From GCA-2861595 sp035536185 (GTDB lineage Bacteria; Actinomycetota; Acidimicrobiia; Acidimicrobiales; GCA-2861595): 64,000 nt of DNA. The notes beneath the pieces are model-generated. The model was given only the letters and a program-made list of their open reading frames with translations. It had not been told where the DNA came from and ran no database searches. Location of the stretch: contig DATLOM010000005.1 of the NCBI GenBank assembly GCA_035536185.1, forward strand, positions 1-64,000, written 5' to 3'. Numbering within the stretch: position 1 is the stretch's first letter; each line of letters begins with the position of its first letter. Made by a program: the position numbers and the translations under genes. Shown here one piece after another: positions 15,902 through 24,336 of this stretch.

Positions 15902-16933
15902 ATGAACACCCGCAAGTGGATGCTGCCCTCGTTGCTGATGACCCTGGTGTTGTTGGGGGGTGCCTGCGGGGACGACGACGATGATCCCGTAGCCGGCCAG
16001 GACGGCACGACCACGACCACAGAGGCCCTGCCCGAGTTCCCGGCGGGCTCGACGATGGCCAAGATCCAGGAGAAGGGCAAGATCGTCGTCGGCACCAAGT
16101 TCAACCAGCTGGGCTCGGGGATCAAGAACCCGGCTACTGGGGAGCTCGAAGGCTTCGACATCGAGATCGCCAAGCTGGTCGCCGTGGGCATATTCGGCGG
16201 CACGGTCGAGGAGGTCGAGGACAAGATCGAGTTCAAGGAGACCATCACCGGTGTGCGTGAGTCGGCCATCCAGATCGGCGACGTCGACATGATCGCGGCC
16301 ACCTACACCATCAACGACGCCCGCAAGCAGCAGGTGGACTTCGCCGGCCCGTACGTGATCGACGGCCAGACGGTGATGGTCGAGAGCGACAACACCACCA
16401 TCAAGGCGCTCACCGACCTAAACGGCAAGAAGGTCTGTACCGGGCGCGGCTCCACCACGCCGGCCAACCTGACGGCCAAGCAGATCAAGCCCTCCGAGCT
16501 CGTTCTGCGCGACTCCTACCCGGAGTGCGCCGACGAGCTGCGCCAGGATCGGGTGGAGGCCGTCGTCAGTGACCGGGGGATCCTGCTCGGTCTGGTCGAG
16601 CAGAGCCAGCGGGCGTTCAAGCTGCTCGACATCGACGTCAGCGAGGAGCCGCTCGGGATCGGCCTGAAGAAGGGCGACGACGCTTTCCGGGACTTCATCA
16701 ACGACCGCCTGGAGGCGATCTACGAGAGCGGCGAGTGGGCCAAGGCCTACGAGGCGACCTACGGCAAGCTGGGCCTGGCCACGCCGCAGCCACCGGCGGT
16801 GGACCGCTACCCCACCACGGGGACCTCCACCATCAAGGCCACCACGACGGTCCCGGCTTCCACCACCACGACCGGCGGCGCCACCACCACCACCACCACC
16901 ACGACCACATCGATGGCGAACACGACCCGATGA
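15902..16933 (+). CDS. gluB: Glutamate-type substrate-binding lipoprotein
   Basis: The 343-residue product has a lipoprotein signal with lipobox LGGAC (Cys near residue 22), an Asp-rich stretch, then a type II periplasmic binding fold (GKIVVGTKFNQLG; GFDIEIAKLVAV; FAGPYVIDGQTVMV). The fold resembles GluB. The last 45 residues are a Thr-rich tail with a run of nine Thr, unusual for the family and possibly glycosylated or wall-spanning. AAAAGGAG before ATG 15902 is one of the best ribosome sites in the window, fitting the high demand for binding protein. Confidence 0.93.
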   Translation: MNTRKWMLPSLLMTLVLLGGACGDDDDDPVAGQDGTTTTTEALPEFPAGSTMAKIQEKGKIVVGTKFNQLGSGIKNPATGELEGFDIEIAKLVAVGIFGGTVEEVEDKIEFKETITGVRESAIQIGDVDMIAATYTINDARKQQVDFAGPYVIDGQTVMVESDNTTIKALTDLNGKKVCTGRGSTTPANLTAKQIKPSELVLRDSYPECADELRQDRVEAVVSDRGILLGLVEQSQRAFKLLDIDVSEEPLGIGLKKGDDAFRDFINDRLEAIYESGEWAKAYEATYGKLGLATPQPPAVDRYPTTGTSTIKATTTVPASTTTTGGATTTTTTTTTSMANTTR

Positions 16934-16956
16934 CCGGCTGATCCGGGAGGAGGTCG

Positions 16957-17601
16957 ATGGAGGTCGTCCTCGACAACCGCGACCTCTTCCTGGCAGGCAT
17001 GCTCACCACGGTGTCGCTGACGCTGGTGTCCTACGCGGCGGCGTTCGTCATCGGCACCGTGGTCGCCGCCTTCCGGGTGAGCCCGGTGCCGCCGCTGAGG
17101 GCGGCGGGCGCCGTGTTCGTGGGAGCGGTCCGCAACACCCCTCTGGCCGTCCTGATGGTGCTGTTCTTCTCGGGCCTGGGCGACGCCGGCATCCTGTTCA
17201 CCAGGTACACCTCGGCCGTCATCGTGCTGTCCGCCTACACCGGCTCCTTCGTGGCCGAGACCATCCGGTCGGGCATCAACACCGTTGCCCGGGGCCAAGG
17301 GGAGGCGGCCCGGTCACTGGGGCTGACCTTCCCGCAGGTCCTGAGGATCGTGGTGCTGCCCCAGGCCTTCCGGACGGTGGTGGGCCCCCTCGGCAGCATC
17401 TTCGTCGCCCTCATCCGGAACTCGGCGCTGGCCGCCTTGATCTCGGTGCCCGAACTGGCCGGTAACGCCGAACAGCTCCTCACCGACACCGCCCAGCCCA
17501 TACCGATCTTCCTGGGCACCGCCATCGCCTACATGATGCTGACCCTTCCATCGGCCTGGGTGGTCAACCTTCTCGAGCACAGGCTGGCTGTAAAGCGATG
17601 A
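16957..17601 (+). CDS. gluC: Amino-acid ABC transporter permease GluC
   Basis: The 214-residue membrane protein has the HisMQ-type permease layout: about five helices and an EAA loop (GQGEAARSLGLTFPQVLRIVVLPQAFR) that docks on the ATPase. Strong GGGAGGAGG lies before ATG 16957. It follows gluB by 23 bp and precedes gluD by 16 bp, all one operon. Confidence 0.93.
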   Translation: MEVVLDNRDLFLAGMLTTVSLTLVSYAAAFVIGTVVAAFRVSPVPPLRAAGAVFVGAVRNTPLAVLMVLFFSGLGDAGILFTRYTSAVIVLSAYTGSFVAETIRSGINTVARGQGEAARSLGLTFPQVLRIVVLPQAFRTVVGPLGSIFVALIRNSALAALISVPELAGNAEQLLTDTAQPIPIFLGTAIAYMMLTLPSAWVVNLLEHRLAVKR

Positions 17602-17617
17602 GCCCGAGGAGCTCGGC

Positions 17618-18505
17618 GTGACGGCGCCGGTGCTGGCCGACGCCCTGGGCCCGCGAGCCCGCCGGCGGGCCCTGGTCGCCTCGGTGGTGGCGAGCCTGGT
17701 GATCCTGGCTGGCGTCCTCGTCTTCATCGAACGGTTGCAGGACAGCGGGCAGCTGGAGGCGGGGAAGTGGCGCCCGCTCGTGCAGTGGCCGGTAGTGAAG
17801 TTCTTCCTGGGGGGGCTGGTCAACACGATCAAGGCCGCCTCCACCGCCATGGCCATCGCCGTGGTGGTGGGTGGCGTCTTTGCCCTGGCCCGCCTGGCCC
17901 GCCACCGCCCGCAGCGCTGGCTGGGGACCCTGTACGTCGAGTTCTTCCGGGGGCTGCCGCTCTACGTGCTGATCCTGTTCTGCAAGTTCGGCCTGCCCCG
18001 CCTCGACGTCCGGGTGAGCACGTTCTGGGCGTTGGTGATCGGCTTGTCGCTGTACAACAGCTCCGTGCTGGCCGAGATCTTCCGGGCCGGCATCCTCTCG
18101 CTCGACCGTGGCCAGAGCGAGGCGGCGTCGGCCCTCGGCCTCGGCTACTGGCAGTCGATGCTCTACGTGATCGTCCCTCAGGCCGTCCGGCGGATGGTGC
18201 CCGCCATCGTGAGCCAGTTGGTCACCCTGCTCAAGGACACCTCGCTCGGCGTGCTCATCTTCTACGAGGAGCTGCTGCGGCGGGCCCGGATCAGTGCCGA
18301 GTTCTACCAGAACACCCTGCAGTCGCTGGTCGTGGTGGCTATCGTCTACATAGCGGTCAACAGCGCCCTCAGCGCGGTGGCCACCCGCCTGGAGACCCGC
18401 CAGCGCCGCCGTTACGGCGCCGGCCGGCTCCGGGTGACCGGCCTGGAGGATCTCGCCCTGACCGAAGCCAAGGCGGGAGCGGCGGCGGCGCCCGAACGCC
18501 GCTGA
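17618..18505 (+). CDS. gluD: Amino-acid ABC transporter permease GluD
   Basis: The 295-residue permease has an added N-terminal helix (LVASVVASLVILAGVLVFI), the EAA loop (GQSEAASALGLGYWQSMLYVIVPQAVR) and LKDTSLGVLI, as in GluD/HisM proteins. GTG 17618 follows GAGGAG. It completes the importer; a charged C-terminal tail of about 40 residues is longer than usual. Confidence 0.92.
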   Translation: MTAPVLADALGPRARRRALVASVVASLVILAGVLVFIERLQDSGQLEAGKWRPLVQWPVVKFFLGGLVNTIKAASTAMAIAVVVGGVFALARLARHRPQRWLGTLYVEFFRGLPLYVLILFCKFGLPRLDVRVSTFWALVIGLSLYNSSVLAEIFRAGILSLDRGQSEAASALGLGYWQSMLYVIVPQAVRRMVPAIVSQLVTLLKDTSLGVLIFYEELLRRARISAEFYQNTLQSLVVVAIVYIAVNSALSAVATRLETRQRRRYGAGRLRVTGLEDLALTEAKAGAAAAPERR

Positions 18506-18607
18506 GCGCTGGCGAGGGGGCAAGACCCCTTTGCCTGGCCGCTATTTCGCGAACTTCCCGGTTAGCATGGGTGGCCGATCGTCTCAGTGGACCTGTTGAG
18601 GACAACC

Positions 18608-18766
18608 ATGCCGGAAGAGCTTTTCCAGCAGCTTCCTCCCACAGGGCTGGATGAAAGCCCCCATAGTGCCGAAGAGGCGACGGTGAACCCGCACCGCGAC
18701 CCGAGCGACAAGGCGGCGGATGATCCGGGGCTGGCCACCGCGCCTGCGGCCAGGGCCTCAGGATGA
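18608..18766 (+). CDS. Possible small protein, 52 residues
   Basis: ATG 18608 follows TTGAGGACAACC, a fair ribosome site, and TAGCAT (18563-18568) could be a -10 box about 40 nt upstream. The product (MPEELFQQLPPTGLDESPHS...) is hydrophilic, acidic then Ala-rich, without Cys or membrane segments. It is the only likely content of the gap between gluD and the Bax-inhibitor gene. Coding is not proven. Confidence 0.35.
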   Translation: MPEELFQQLPPTGLDESPHSAEEATVNPHRDPSDKAADDPGLATAPAARASG

Positions 18767-18842
18767 ACCGCGGCGGCGATGCTGCCGACGGAGACCCTCG
18801 ACCTGGGAGGCGGTCGCCGGCTGAGGTTCCGGCGCCGGCCGG

Positions 18843-19613
18843 TCAGTCCCTGAAGTAGCTGATGAGGCGCAGGATCTCGATGTAGAGCCAGACCAGGGTG
18901 ACGGTGAGGCCGAAGGCCCCCAGCCAGGCCTCCCGCTCGGGGGCGCCGCCGGCAATGGCCTTCTCGATGAAGTCGAAGTCGAGGGCCAGCATGAGGCAGG
19001 CCACGCCGATGGCCACGAGGCTGAACACGATGGCCAGCGGCCCCCCGTCGCGGAGCCCGAGGCCCCCGTCGGTGAAGAAGCCGGCGATCAGGTTGACGAT
19101 CATCAGGCCGAGCAGCCCGATGGCCGCACCCACGACCATCTTGGTCATGCGGGGCGTCACCCGGATGCGCCCGGACTTGTAGGCGTAGAGCATGCCAGCG
19201 AAGGCCGTGCCGGTGCCGAGCACCGCTTGCACGACGATGCCGGGGTAGGCGTTGTTGAAGGCGTGACTGATGGCACCGAGGAAGATGCCTTCGACGGCGG
19301 CGTAGGCCAGGATGAGCGGCGGGCTGGTGACCCGCTTGAAGGTGACGACCATGGCCAGTGCGAAGCCGGCGATGGCGGCGATCATGGCCGGGCCCTGGCC
19401 CAGGTCGAGCGCCCAGGCGACAGCGCCGGTGGTGGCGATGATGGCCAGCAGGATGCCGGTGCGCAGGACGACGCTGTCCACGGTCATCAGCCCGGGTCGG
19501 TCGTACATCGCCTCCAGGGTGGAGGTGGAGGTTCCGGTGGGCACCTCGAGACTGGCGGCGCCGGAGCGGGTGAACGTTCCGGCCCTGGTGAGAACGGGGT
19601 TGCTGCTTTGCAT
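18843..19613 (-). CDS. Bax inhibitor-1/YccA family membrane protein
   Basis: The 256-residue product has about 40 polar residues and then seven transmembrane helices, ending FIEKAIAGGAPEREAWLGAFGLTVTLVWLYIEILRLI. This C-terminal Asp/Glu-containing pattern is diagnostic of the actinobacterial Bax-inhibitor-1-like group. Relatives can act as pH-gated ion leaks. ATG 19613 is preceded by GAGGAGCC. It is transcribed alone, facing gluD. Confidence 0.92.
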   Translation of the reverse strand: MQSSNPVLTRAGTFTRSGAASLEVPTGTSTSTLEAMYDRPGLMTVDSVVLRTGILLAIIATTGAVAWALDLGQGPAMIAAIAGFALAMVVTFKRVTSPPLILAYAAVEGIFLGAISHAFNNAYPGIVVQAVLGTGTAFAGMLYAYKSGRIRVTPRMTKMVVGAAIGLLGLMIVNLIAGFFTDGGLGLRDGGPLAIVFSLVAIGVACLMLALDFDFIEKAIAGGAPEREAWLGAFGLTVTLVWLYIEILRLISYFRD

Positions 19614-19707
19614 CTTCAGGCTCCTCTTCGGCTCCGCGGGTACGCGAACTTCCCCCACGGTAACGCCACGGTGGATCAAATTGTTGCCGCGACCAGTGGT
19701 CACCTGT

Positions 19708-20211
19708 TCAGGCGTTCTCCTCCTCCTCCGGCTCCCGCTCCTTGCGGCGCACGAAGTAGCTGGCGAGGGAGAGAATCAGTACCAGGCCGCCCAGAACGGA
19801 TACCTCCGTCATGGCATCGTTGAAGGCCTCCCCACTCTCGCCGATCGTCTCCTGGCTGGTCAGGGTGAGCAGGACGATCTCCTTGATGGACGCGATGATG
19901 CCGACGATCAGGAAAGGCTCGGCCACCAGCTTCTTCTCCGTCATGGTGGCACGGATACCAGCCAGCAGCTCCAGGAGGATGAAGGCGAGGAGCAGCCCGT
20001 CGAGTGCCTCGGCCACGGCATGCCTAGCGCCCTCGTCGATGTCCAGGGCGAGGTGGTAGCAGACCATGACCATTACGACCACGGCGCCGAAGAGCAGGAG
20101 GATCCCCGCCGCGGCATAAACGAGGTTCTCGGCGAAGTTGAGCAGGCGATCGGCCGGCTCGGCCACCGGCTCCTCTTTCTTGGCGTCCTTCTTGGCTGCA
20201 GTGGCGCTCAT
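19708..20211 (-). CDS. PsiE-family membrane protein
   Basis: The 167-residue product has a Lys/Glu-rich N-terminus (KKDAKKEEP), four hydrophobic segments and the PsiE pattern (LVYAAAGILLLFGAVVVMV; ALDGLLLAFILLELL; VAEPFLIVGIIASIKEIV). PsiE is phosphate-starvation induced in E. coli; its role is unknown. ATG 20211 overlaps the stop of the upstream PPOX gene (ATGA), so the two are translationally coupled. A charged tail (RRKEREPEEEENA) is cytoplasmic by the positive-inside rule. Confidence 0.85.
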   Translation of the reverse strand: MSATAAKKDAKKEEPVAEPADRLLNFAENLVYAAAGILLLFGAVVVMVMVCYHLALDIDEGARHAVAEALDGLLLAFILLELLAGIRATMTEKKLVAEPFLIVGIIASIKEIVLLTLTSQETIGESGEAFNDAMTEVSVLGGLVLILSLASYFVRRKEREPEEEENA

Positions 20212-20624
20212 TCGACCCACGGTCCCACGCCGCCGATGCTCTCGACCTCGACCCGCATCACGACGCCCGGGGGTGGATCGTCGAAGGGGGGGAACTTCAC
20301 TCCTGGCTCTATGTAGGAGTAAGCGAGGCGCTGGAGCAGGTCGGCCCCGCCGCCCTCGGTGATGCGAGCCCGCCCGTGGACGACGAGGTACTCCATCAGG
20401 CCGATCTCGTTGCGCCGGGTGCCCTCCATCGACATGGCCACCCGGGGGTCACGCTGCACGTTGCGCAGCTTCTTCCAGTTGCCTAGGTGACCGGAGACGA
20501 TCTCGTCGTCCTCCAAGCCGACCCACACGATGGTGACGTGGGGGCTGCCGTCGTCATTGAGGGTCACGGTATGGGACAGGGGAGAGGACTCGACGAGCTC
20601 CACGGCCGCCTGGGGCAGTTTCAT
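20208..20624 (-). CDS. PPOX-class F420-dependent-type oxidoreductase
   Basis: The 138-residue product has the split-barrel flavin/F420 fold: SHTVTLNDDGSPHVTIVWVGLEDDEIVSG, then WKKLRNVQRDPRVAMSMEG. It resembles mycobacterial Rv1155-like proteins, which bind F420. The substrate is unknown. It is the first gene of a two-gene unit with PsiE. TAACGT lies 6 nt before ATG 20624. Confidence 0.87.
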   Translation of the reverse strand: MKLPQAAVELVESSPLSHTVTLNDDGSPHVTIVWVGLEDDEIVSGHLGNWKKLRNVQRDPRVAMSMEGTRRNEIGLMEYLVVHGRARITEGGGADLLQRLAYSYIEPGVKFPPFDDPPPGVVMRVEVESIGGVGPWVE

Positions 20625-20630
20625 CGGGGC

Positions 20631-20636
20631 ACGTTA
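20631..20636 (-). promoter_or_regulatory. Likely -10 box for the PPOX-psiE unit
   Basis: TAACGT on the minus strand lies 6 nt before ATG 20624; the transcript is predicted to be leaderless. Confidence 0.45.
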
Positions 20637-20668
20637 TTCGGCTCAGCTCCACCTACCCTCCATGCGGG

Positions 20669-21295
20669 ATGCGATCAGGAGGCGGCTACGGCTGGCATCA
20701 CCGGCTCGGCCGGGACCCCGACGCGGTGGCGGGCAAGACGGTCGACCGCACCGTCCTGCGGCGGGTCTTCACGTTCGCCGGTCCCTACCGCTGGATGCTC
20801 GGCGCCTTCCTCGGCACGATCCTCGCCGGGTCCATCGTCGGCATCCTGCCCCCGCTGGTGTTCAGGAGCCTGATCGACCACCACGCCATTCCCCGTGCCG
20901 ATGCCGGTGGCGCCAACCGCCTGGCCCTGATCGCGCTGGCGCTGGCCTTCGGGGATGCCGGCCTCAACATCCTCCAGCGCTGGTGGGGCGCCCGCATCGC
21001 CGAGGGTGTCATCTTCGACCTCCGTTGCGCGCTGCACGACCACGTCCAGCGCATGCCTCTCGCCTTCTTCACCCGCACCCAGACCGGTTCGCTCATCAGT
21101 CGCATGAACAACGACGTGATGGGCGCCCAGCAGGCCTTCACCGGCACCCTCGGCAGCGTGGTGCAGAACGTGCTGGAGGTGGTGACCCTCTTCGTGATGA
21201 TCCAGGGCCGCATCGTGGAACGGGGCACTCACGACAAGCTGGTTGATGCCGGCGGCCTGTACAGCGAGCTCTACGCCACCCAGTACGCCCACTGA
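20669..21295 (+). pseudogene. ABC exporter with a large internal in-frame deletion
   Basis: Residues 1-177 match the N-terminal membrane domain of an ABC half-exporter (YRWMLGAFLGTILAGSIVG; FFTRTQTGSLISRMNNDV). At about base 21201 the sequence jumps from VVTLFVMI directly to QGRIVERGTHDKLVDAGGLY, the last 30 residues of the ATPase domain. Roughly 400 residues with Walker A, signature and Walker B are missing, yet the frame is intact. It cannot pump. A real deletion or an assembly collapse would look the same here. Confidence 0.85.
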
Positions 21296-21316
21296 CCGGA
21301 GCATTGGTAGAGACGC

Positions 21317-21715
21317 TCAGTCGGCGTGGACCCGATCGCGGAGCCACGCCGCGAGCCAGGCCTCGTCCACGTCGTGCGCCGCGACCGCCAACATCGTTGC
21401 CTCGGCATCGTCGACATCCGGCGGGTCAGGCTTCCAACTGCAACCGTTCAAGTCGAGAAAGACGACGAGCGCCGCCCACGCCGCCCGCTTGTTGCCGTCC
21501 GGCAGCGGGTGGTTCCAGGCAAGCCTGCAGGTCAAAACCGCAGCCTTGTCGATGATGTCCGGATAGAAGTCCTCGGCGCCAAAGCCCGCCGCCGGAGCGT
21601 GAAGCGCCGAATCGGCCAGGTCCAGCCGTGCCGCCCTTGTCAGGACGACTGCCTCAATACCAGTCACCTGCTCGGCCAGCCAGACGTACTCAGCGAGACT
21701 GAGGTACCGCGTCAC
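21317..21715 (-). CDS. Doc-type Fic-fold toxin
   Basis: The 132-residue product has the Fic core HPLPDGNKRAAW, which corresponds to H-x-F-x-(D/N)-(A/G)-N-K-R. The length and the YLSLAEYVWLAEQVTG start fit Doc, which phosphorylates EF-Tu. Phe is replaced by Leu in the motif. GTG 21715 overlaps the stop of the ribbon-helix-helix gene upstream, giving a standard antitoxin-toxin order. Confidence 0.93.
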   Translation of the reverse strand: MTRYLSLAEYVWLAEQVTGIEAVVLTRAARLDLADSALHAPAAGFGAEDFYPDIIDKAAVLTCRLAWNHPLPDGNKRAAWAALVVFLDLNGCSWKPDPPDVDDAEATMLAVAAHDVDEAWLAAWLRDRVHAD

Positions 21716-21921
21716 CGAGCGAGCCGGTCGAGCAACTCCTTGTCACGTTCGAGGAGCTTCCGCGCCCGCTTGGTGAAGTCCTTGTCGGCTCGGACACGCT
21801 CGATCTCGCTCGCAAGCGATTCCACGATGAGCGTGTTGATGCTCGTCCCCCTGATTCTTGCGACAGCTTCGGCCTCGTCCGCGAGGTCGTCAGGTAGGCG
21901 CACAGTCGTTTGCTTGGTCAT
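21712..21921 (-). CDS. Ribbon-helix-helix antitoxin partner of Doc
   Basis: The 69-residue product starts MTKQTTVRLPDDLADEAEAVAR, a RHH/CopG DNA-binding unit, and has a charged C-terminal helix (FTKRARKLLERDKELLDRL) that should bind the toxin. ATG 21921 is preceded by TACCAT at 6 nt inside a near palindrome. Doc is more often paired with Phd; an RHH partner is a known variant. Confidence 0.9.
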   Translation of the reverse strand: MTKQTTVRLPDDLADEAEAVARIRGTSINTLIVESLASEIERVRADKDFTKRARKLLERDKELLDRLAR

Positions 21922-21925
21922 GGGA

Positions 21926-21939
21926 TCATGGTATCGTGA
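21926..21939 (-). promoter_or_regulatory. Operator and -10 box of the RHH-Doc pair
   Basis: TCATGGTATCGTGA (plus strand) is palindromic at 10 of 14 positions and overlaps TACCAT (minus strand, 21928-21933), the probable -10 box 6 nt before ATG 21921. Autorepression by the RHH protein is likely. Confidence 0.55.
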
Positions 21940-22069
21940 AACTGCGATGCACAACCAGGACGCAGCCTTCAACAAGTAGCCACTCGCCAGATCATCAAGC
22001 AGTAGCCGGACCAGCGCGACCGCGCCACCGGGGTGCCAGACAACGTGTTCACCGAAGCCGATCGGCGGC

Positions 22070-22513
22070 TTAGGCGTCCCCGTTCAGCTCGTCGAGCGTC
22101 TCCATCAGGGTCGCCAACCGCTCTTCGCCAACGGTGCGTGCCCACTGCCGCTCGACCGCCGCAATTACCTTCCTCGCCGCCCTCACCTCCGCCCTCCCGC
22201 GGTCCGTAGGGCGGATCAGCGCAGCACGGCGATCGTGCGGATCGCTTATCCGTTCGACGTAGCCCAAGCGTTCGAGATCGTCGACCAGCGCACCCATCGA
22301 CTGTGGAGCGATACCTGCCGACCGTGCTAGCTCGGTCAGTCGGACGCCTTCTTCTTTCAGGTTCTGGAAGACCTGAGCGTGCGCCGGCCGCATGTCGTCG
22401 AACCCCTGCTCGGCGAGGCGGTCGAACACCTCGCCGATGAACGTCTCGTATGCCTGACGGAGCTTGATGCCCAGGTGTCGGTGCCCGTAGCCAACCGGCG
22501 GATCACTTGACAC
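22070..22513 (-). CDS. MarR-family regulator
   Basis: The 147-residue product has the MarR winged helix: LKEEGVRLTELARSAGIAPQSMGALVDDLERLGYVERISDPHDRRAA, with dimerisation helices on both sides. GTG 22513 is supported by AGAGAGG 7 nt upstream. A perfect 6-bp-arm palindrome lies in the divergent promoter region and could control both this gene and the gene at 22602. Confidence 0.92.
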   Translation of the reverse strand: MSSDPPVGYGHRHLGIKLRQAYETFIGEVFDRLAEQGFDDMRPAHAQVFQNLKEEGVRLTELARSAGIAPQSMGALVDDLERLGYVERISDPHDRRAALIRPTDRGRAEVRAARKVIAAVERQWARTVGEERLATLMETLDELNGDA

Positions 22514-22545
22514 GTCGATGCCTCTCTGCCATAGTTCTTCAGGGT

Positions 22546-22560
22546 ACCTGACTATCAGGT
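22546..22560. promoter_or_regulatory. Palindromic operator between marR-like and 22602
   Basis: ACCTGA-CTA-TCAGGT is a perfect inverted repeat, a good MarR-family site. A second perfect repeat, AATGT-GG-ACATT (22571-22582), lies just downstream, nearer the plus-strand gene; TAATGT within it could be that gene's -10 box. Confidence 0.65.
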
Positions 22561-22601
22561 GCCCTGTCCTAATGTGGACATTACCCCGAAGGAGCAAGCG
22601 A

Positions 22602-22904
22602 ATGAGAATGCTCATGAAGTGGAGTCTCGGTACACGAGAAGCCGGCGAGGCGATCCGCAGCGGCCGCATGGCGGACATCAACAAGATGCTCGACGAGCTG
22701 ACGAAGCCCGAGGCGCAGTACTTCTGCGTCGAGGGCGGCACCCGGACCGGCTACGTGTTCTTCGACATGGCCGATCTCTCCGACATCCCCCCGATCGCAG
22801 AGCCACTGTTCCACGAGCTGAACGCGAAGGTCGAGTTCTTTCCGGCCATGAACGTCGACGACCTCGGAGCCGGACTTGCCAAGGCGTCGAACGCCTGGAT
22901 CTGA
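22602..22904 (+). CDS. DUF3303-like small protein
   Basis: The 100-residue product (MRMLMKWSLGTREAGEAIRSG...) has a ferredoxin-like strand-helix pattern with FCVEGGTRTGYVFFDMADLSD, like the DUF3303 group of small alpha/beta proteins. GAAGGAG lies 9 nt before ATG 22602. It is divergent from the MarR gene and shares its operator region, so it may be the regulated target. Function unknown. Confidence 0.7.
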   Translation: MRMLMKWSLGTREAGEAIRSGRMADINKMLDELTKPEAQYFCVEGGTRTGYVFFDMADLSDIPPIAEPLFHELNAKVEFFPAMNVDDLGAGLAKASNAWI

Positions 22905-23121
22905 TACGGGACCTCCGAGTCCGCGGACATGCAGTGACCGGCACCTCCGCGGAGTCGGCTGACCAGGTCGACCGGCCCTGACCGCGGGCAGCGGACACAC
23001 GTTGTGGTTTGGCCTGTTTGGGGTCTGAGGCGGTCCGCCGGCGGCGGCGGCGGGCCCCTCGACCGCCGCTGACCAGCCAGATGGTTCGGCGCCCTCGGGA
23101 GTCCTCCGTGGCGCCGGCCCA

Positions 23122-23499
23122 TCACACGGTGACGACGTCGAGTCGGGGGTCGAGTCGGCGGAGGTCGTCCGGATCGGAGGTGACCACGCGAACGGCGCGC
23201 TGGCGGGCGAGGACGACAACTGATCCGTCGATCACGTCCGAGGTCCCGGACGCACCGCACAGCTGGCCGGCTGCCCTCGCTGCGGTGTCGTCGAGGGCGA
23301 CGACCTGGCACACAGGCGAGCCGAGAAGCCGGACGAGTCGGACTTGGCGCGCACCATCGCGCCACACCTGACCAACGACACCGGCCGGGACGACCAGGGC
23401 ATCCCCGTGGTGCAGCGCCCGGGCCACGATGCCGACGACGCGCCGGTCGTTGCGTTCGAAGCCCACGAGGGCCCCGGCGTCGAGTACGGCACCGCTCAA
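23122..23499 (-). CDS. VapC-type PIN-domain toxin
   Basis: The 125-residue product has PIN acids in VLDAGALVGFERND, SDVIDGSVVVLA and TSDPDDLRRL, placed as in VapC ribonucleases. The central VVGQVWRDG replaces the usual Glu-containing segment, a form seen in one actinobacterial PIN subgroup. GTG 23499 overlaps the stop of the antitoxin gene. Confidence 0.9.
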   Translation of the reverse strand: MSGAVLDAGALVGFERNDRRVVGIVARALHHGDALVVPAGVVGQVWRDGARQVRLVRLLGSPVCQVVALDDTAARAAGQLCGASGTSDVIDGSVVVLARQRAVRVVTSDPDDLRRLDPRLDVVTV

Positions 23500-23729
23500 C
23501 GCCCGAGCACCCGGTCGGCCTCGGCCGACTCCTCGGCGGTAAGCGGTCCTCCCGTGCCTGCGAGCATCTCGTCCAGTAGGGAGGCAAGGTCGTCGAGCTT
23601 GCTCTTCTGCGCGATGGCGTCTGCCACGTACGCGCTGACGCTCGAAGCACGGCCTTGCGCGACGGCCTGGTGAGCCCGTTCGACGAGCTCCGGCGGGAGG
23701 CTCACGGCGATCTTTGCCTTCGGAGTCAT
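23496..23729 (-). CDS. VapB-type antitoxin
   Basis: The 77-residue product (MTPKAKIAVSLPPELVERAHQAV) is an RHH-type antitoxin with a toxin-binding tail (LDDLASLLDEMLAGTGG). ATG 23729 is preferred since TATGAT lies 7 nt upstream; ATG 23741 would lie inside that box. The pair sits in a region rich in toxin-antitoxin modules. Confidence 0.88.
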   Translation of the reverse strand: MTPKAKIAVSLPPELVERAHQAVAQGRASSVSAYVADAIAQKSKLDDLASLLDEMLAGTGGPLTAEESAEADRVLGR

Positions 23730-23736
23730 ACTAACC

Positions 23737-23742
23737 ATCATA
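23737..23742 (-). promoter_or_regulatory. Likely -10 box for vapBC
   Basis: TATGAT on the minus strand is 7 nt from ATG 23729, predicting a leaderless antitoxin mRNA. Confidence 0.5.
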
Positions 23743-23835
23743 CCGTGGGCTGGCAACCGACGACAACGCAAAGCCTTCAGCCCCAGCCACGAAGGGTGCG
23801 ACCGTGTCCGACAGCGCCCCCACGTGATCTCGCCT

Positions 23836-24279
23836 TCATGGGGTGTGGAGTGCCATCTCCTCGACAAGCCAGGCCAAGAAGCTCCCGCAGACGTCCCGGA
23901 TCTCGTCGAGTTCATGGTCTTGAAAGACCACGGGGCAGTCGCCTTGTTCACTGCGGCTGGTGTCCAAACAGGCGAGGTTCCCGCCGCCGTCGTTGAGAAG
24001 CGGTATCAAGTTGTGAGGCGTCAATGGGTGCATCTCGGTGCGCTCAGACACCGTGATCCGCACGAGGTCAAGGTGGAAGGGGACATCGTGACCGAGGCCG
24101 AACAGCTCGGCTGAGCCGATCTCGATCCAACCAAACTCTCGTAGGTAGAGCCGGTAGTTGGTCGGAAAGGTGACAGCCAGGTCACGTTCGGCTCTTGCGA
24201 TTTCATCGGCGGTAGCGCCGGTGCCGTGCTCGACCAGCGGGTGCTCCCGAAGTGACCGACTTACTTCCTGAAAGGTCAA
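23836..24279 (-). CDS. SUKH (SMI1/KNR4)-family protein
   Basis: The 147-residue product shows the SUKH pattern: TADEIARAERDLAVTFPTNYRLYLREFGWIEIG, then AELFGLG and a C-terminal SFLAWLVEEM. SUKH proteins are common immunity partners of contact-dependent toxins. No toxin gene is adjacent, so this may be an orphan immunity gene. TTG 24279 is the only plausible start. Confidence 0.85.
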   Translation of the reverse strand: MTFQEVSRSLREHPLVEHGTGATADEIARAERDLAVTFPTNYRLYLREFGWIEIGSAELFGLGHDVPFHLDLVRITVSERTEMHPLTPHNLIPLLNDGGGNLACLDTSRSEQGDCPVVFQDHELDEIRDVCGSFLAWLVEEMALHTP

Positions 24280-24336
24280 TGTGCACCGATCGCTATCGCG
24301 CCTCGAGAGAGGACGGTCGTCGGAGGGTAGTGAGGC

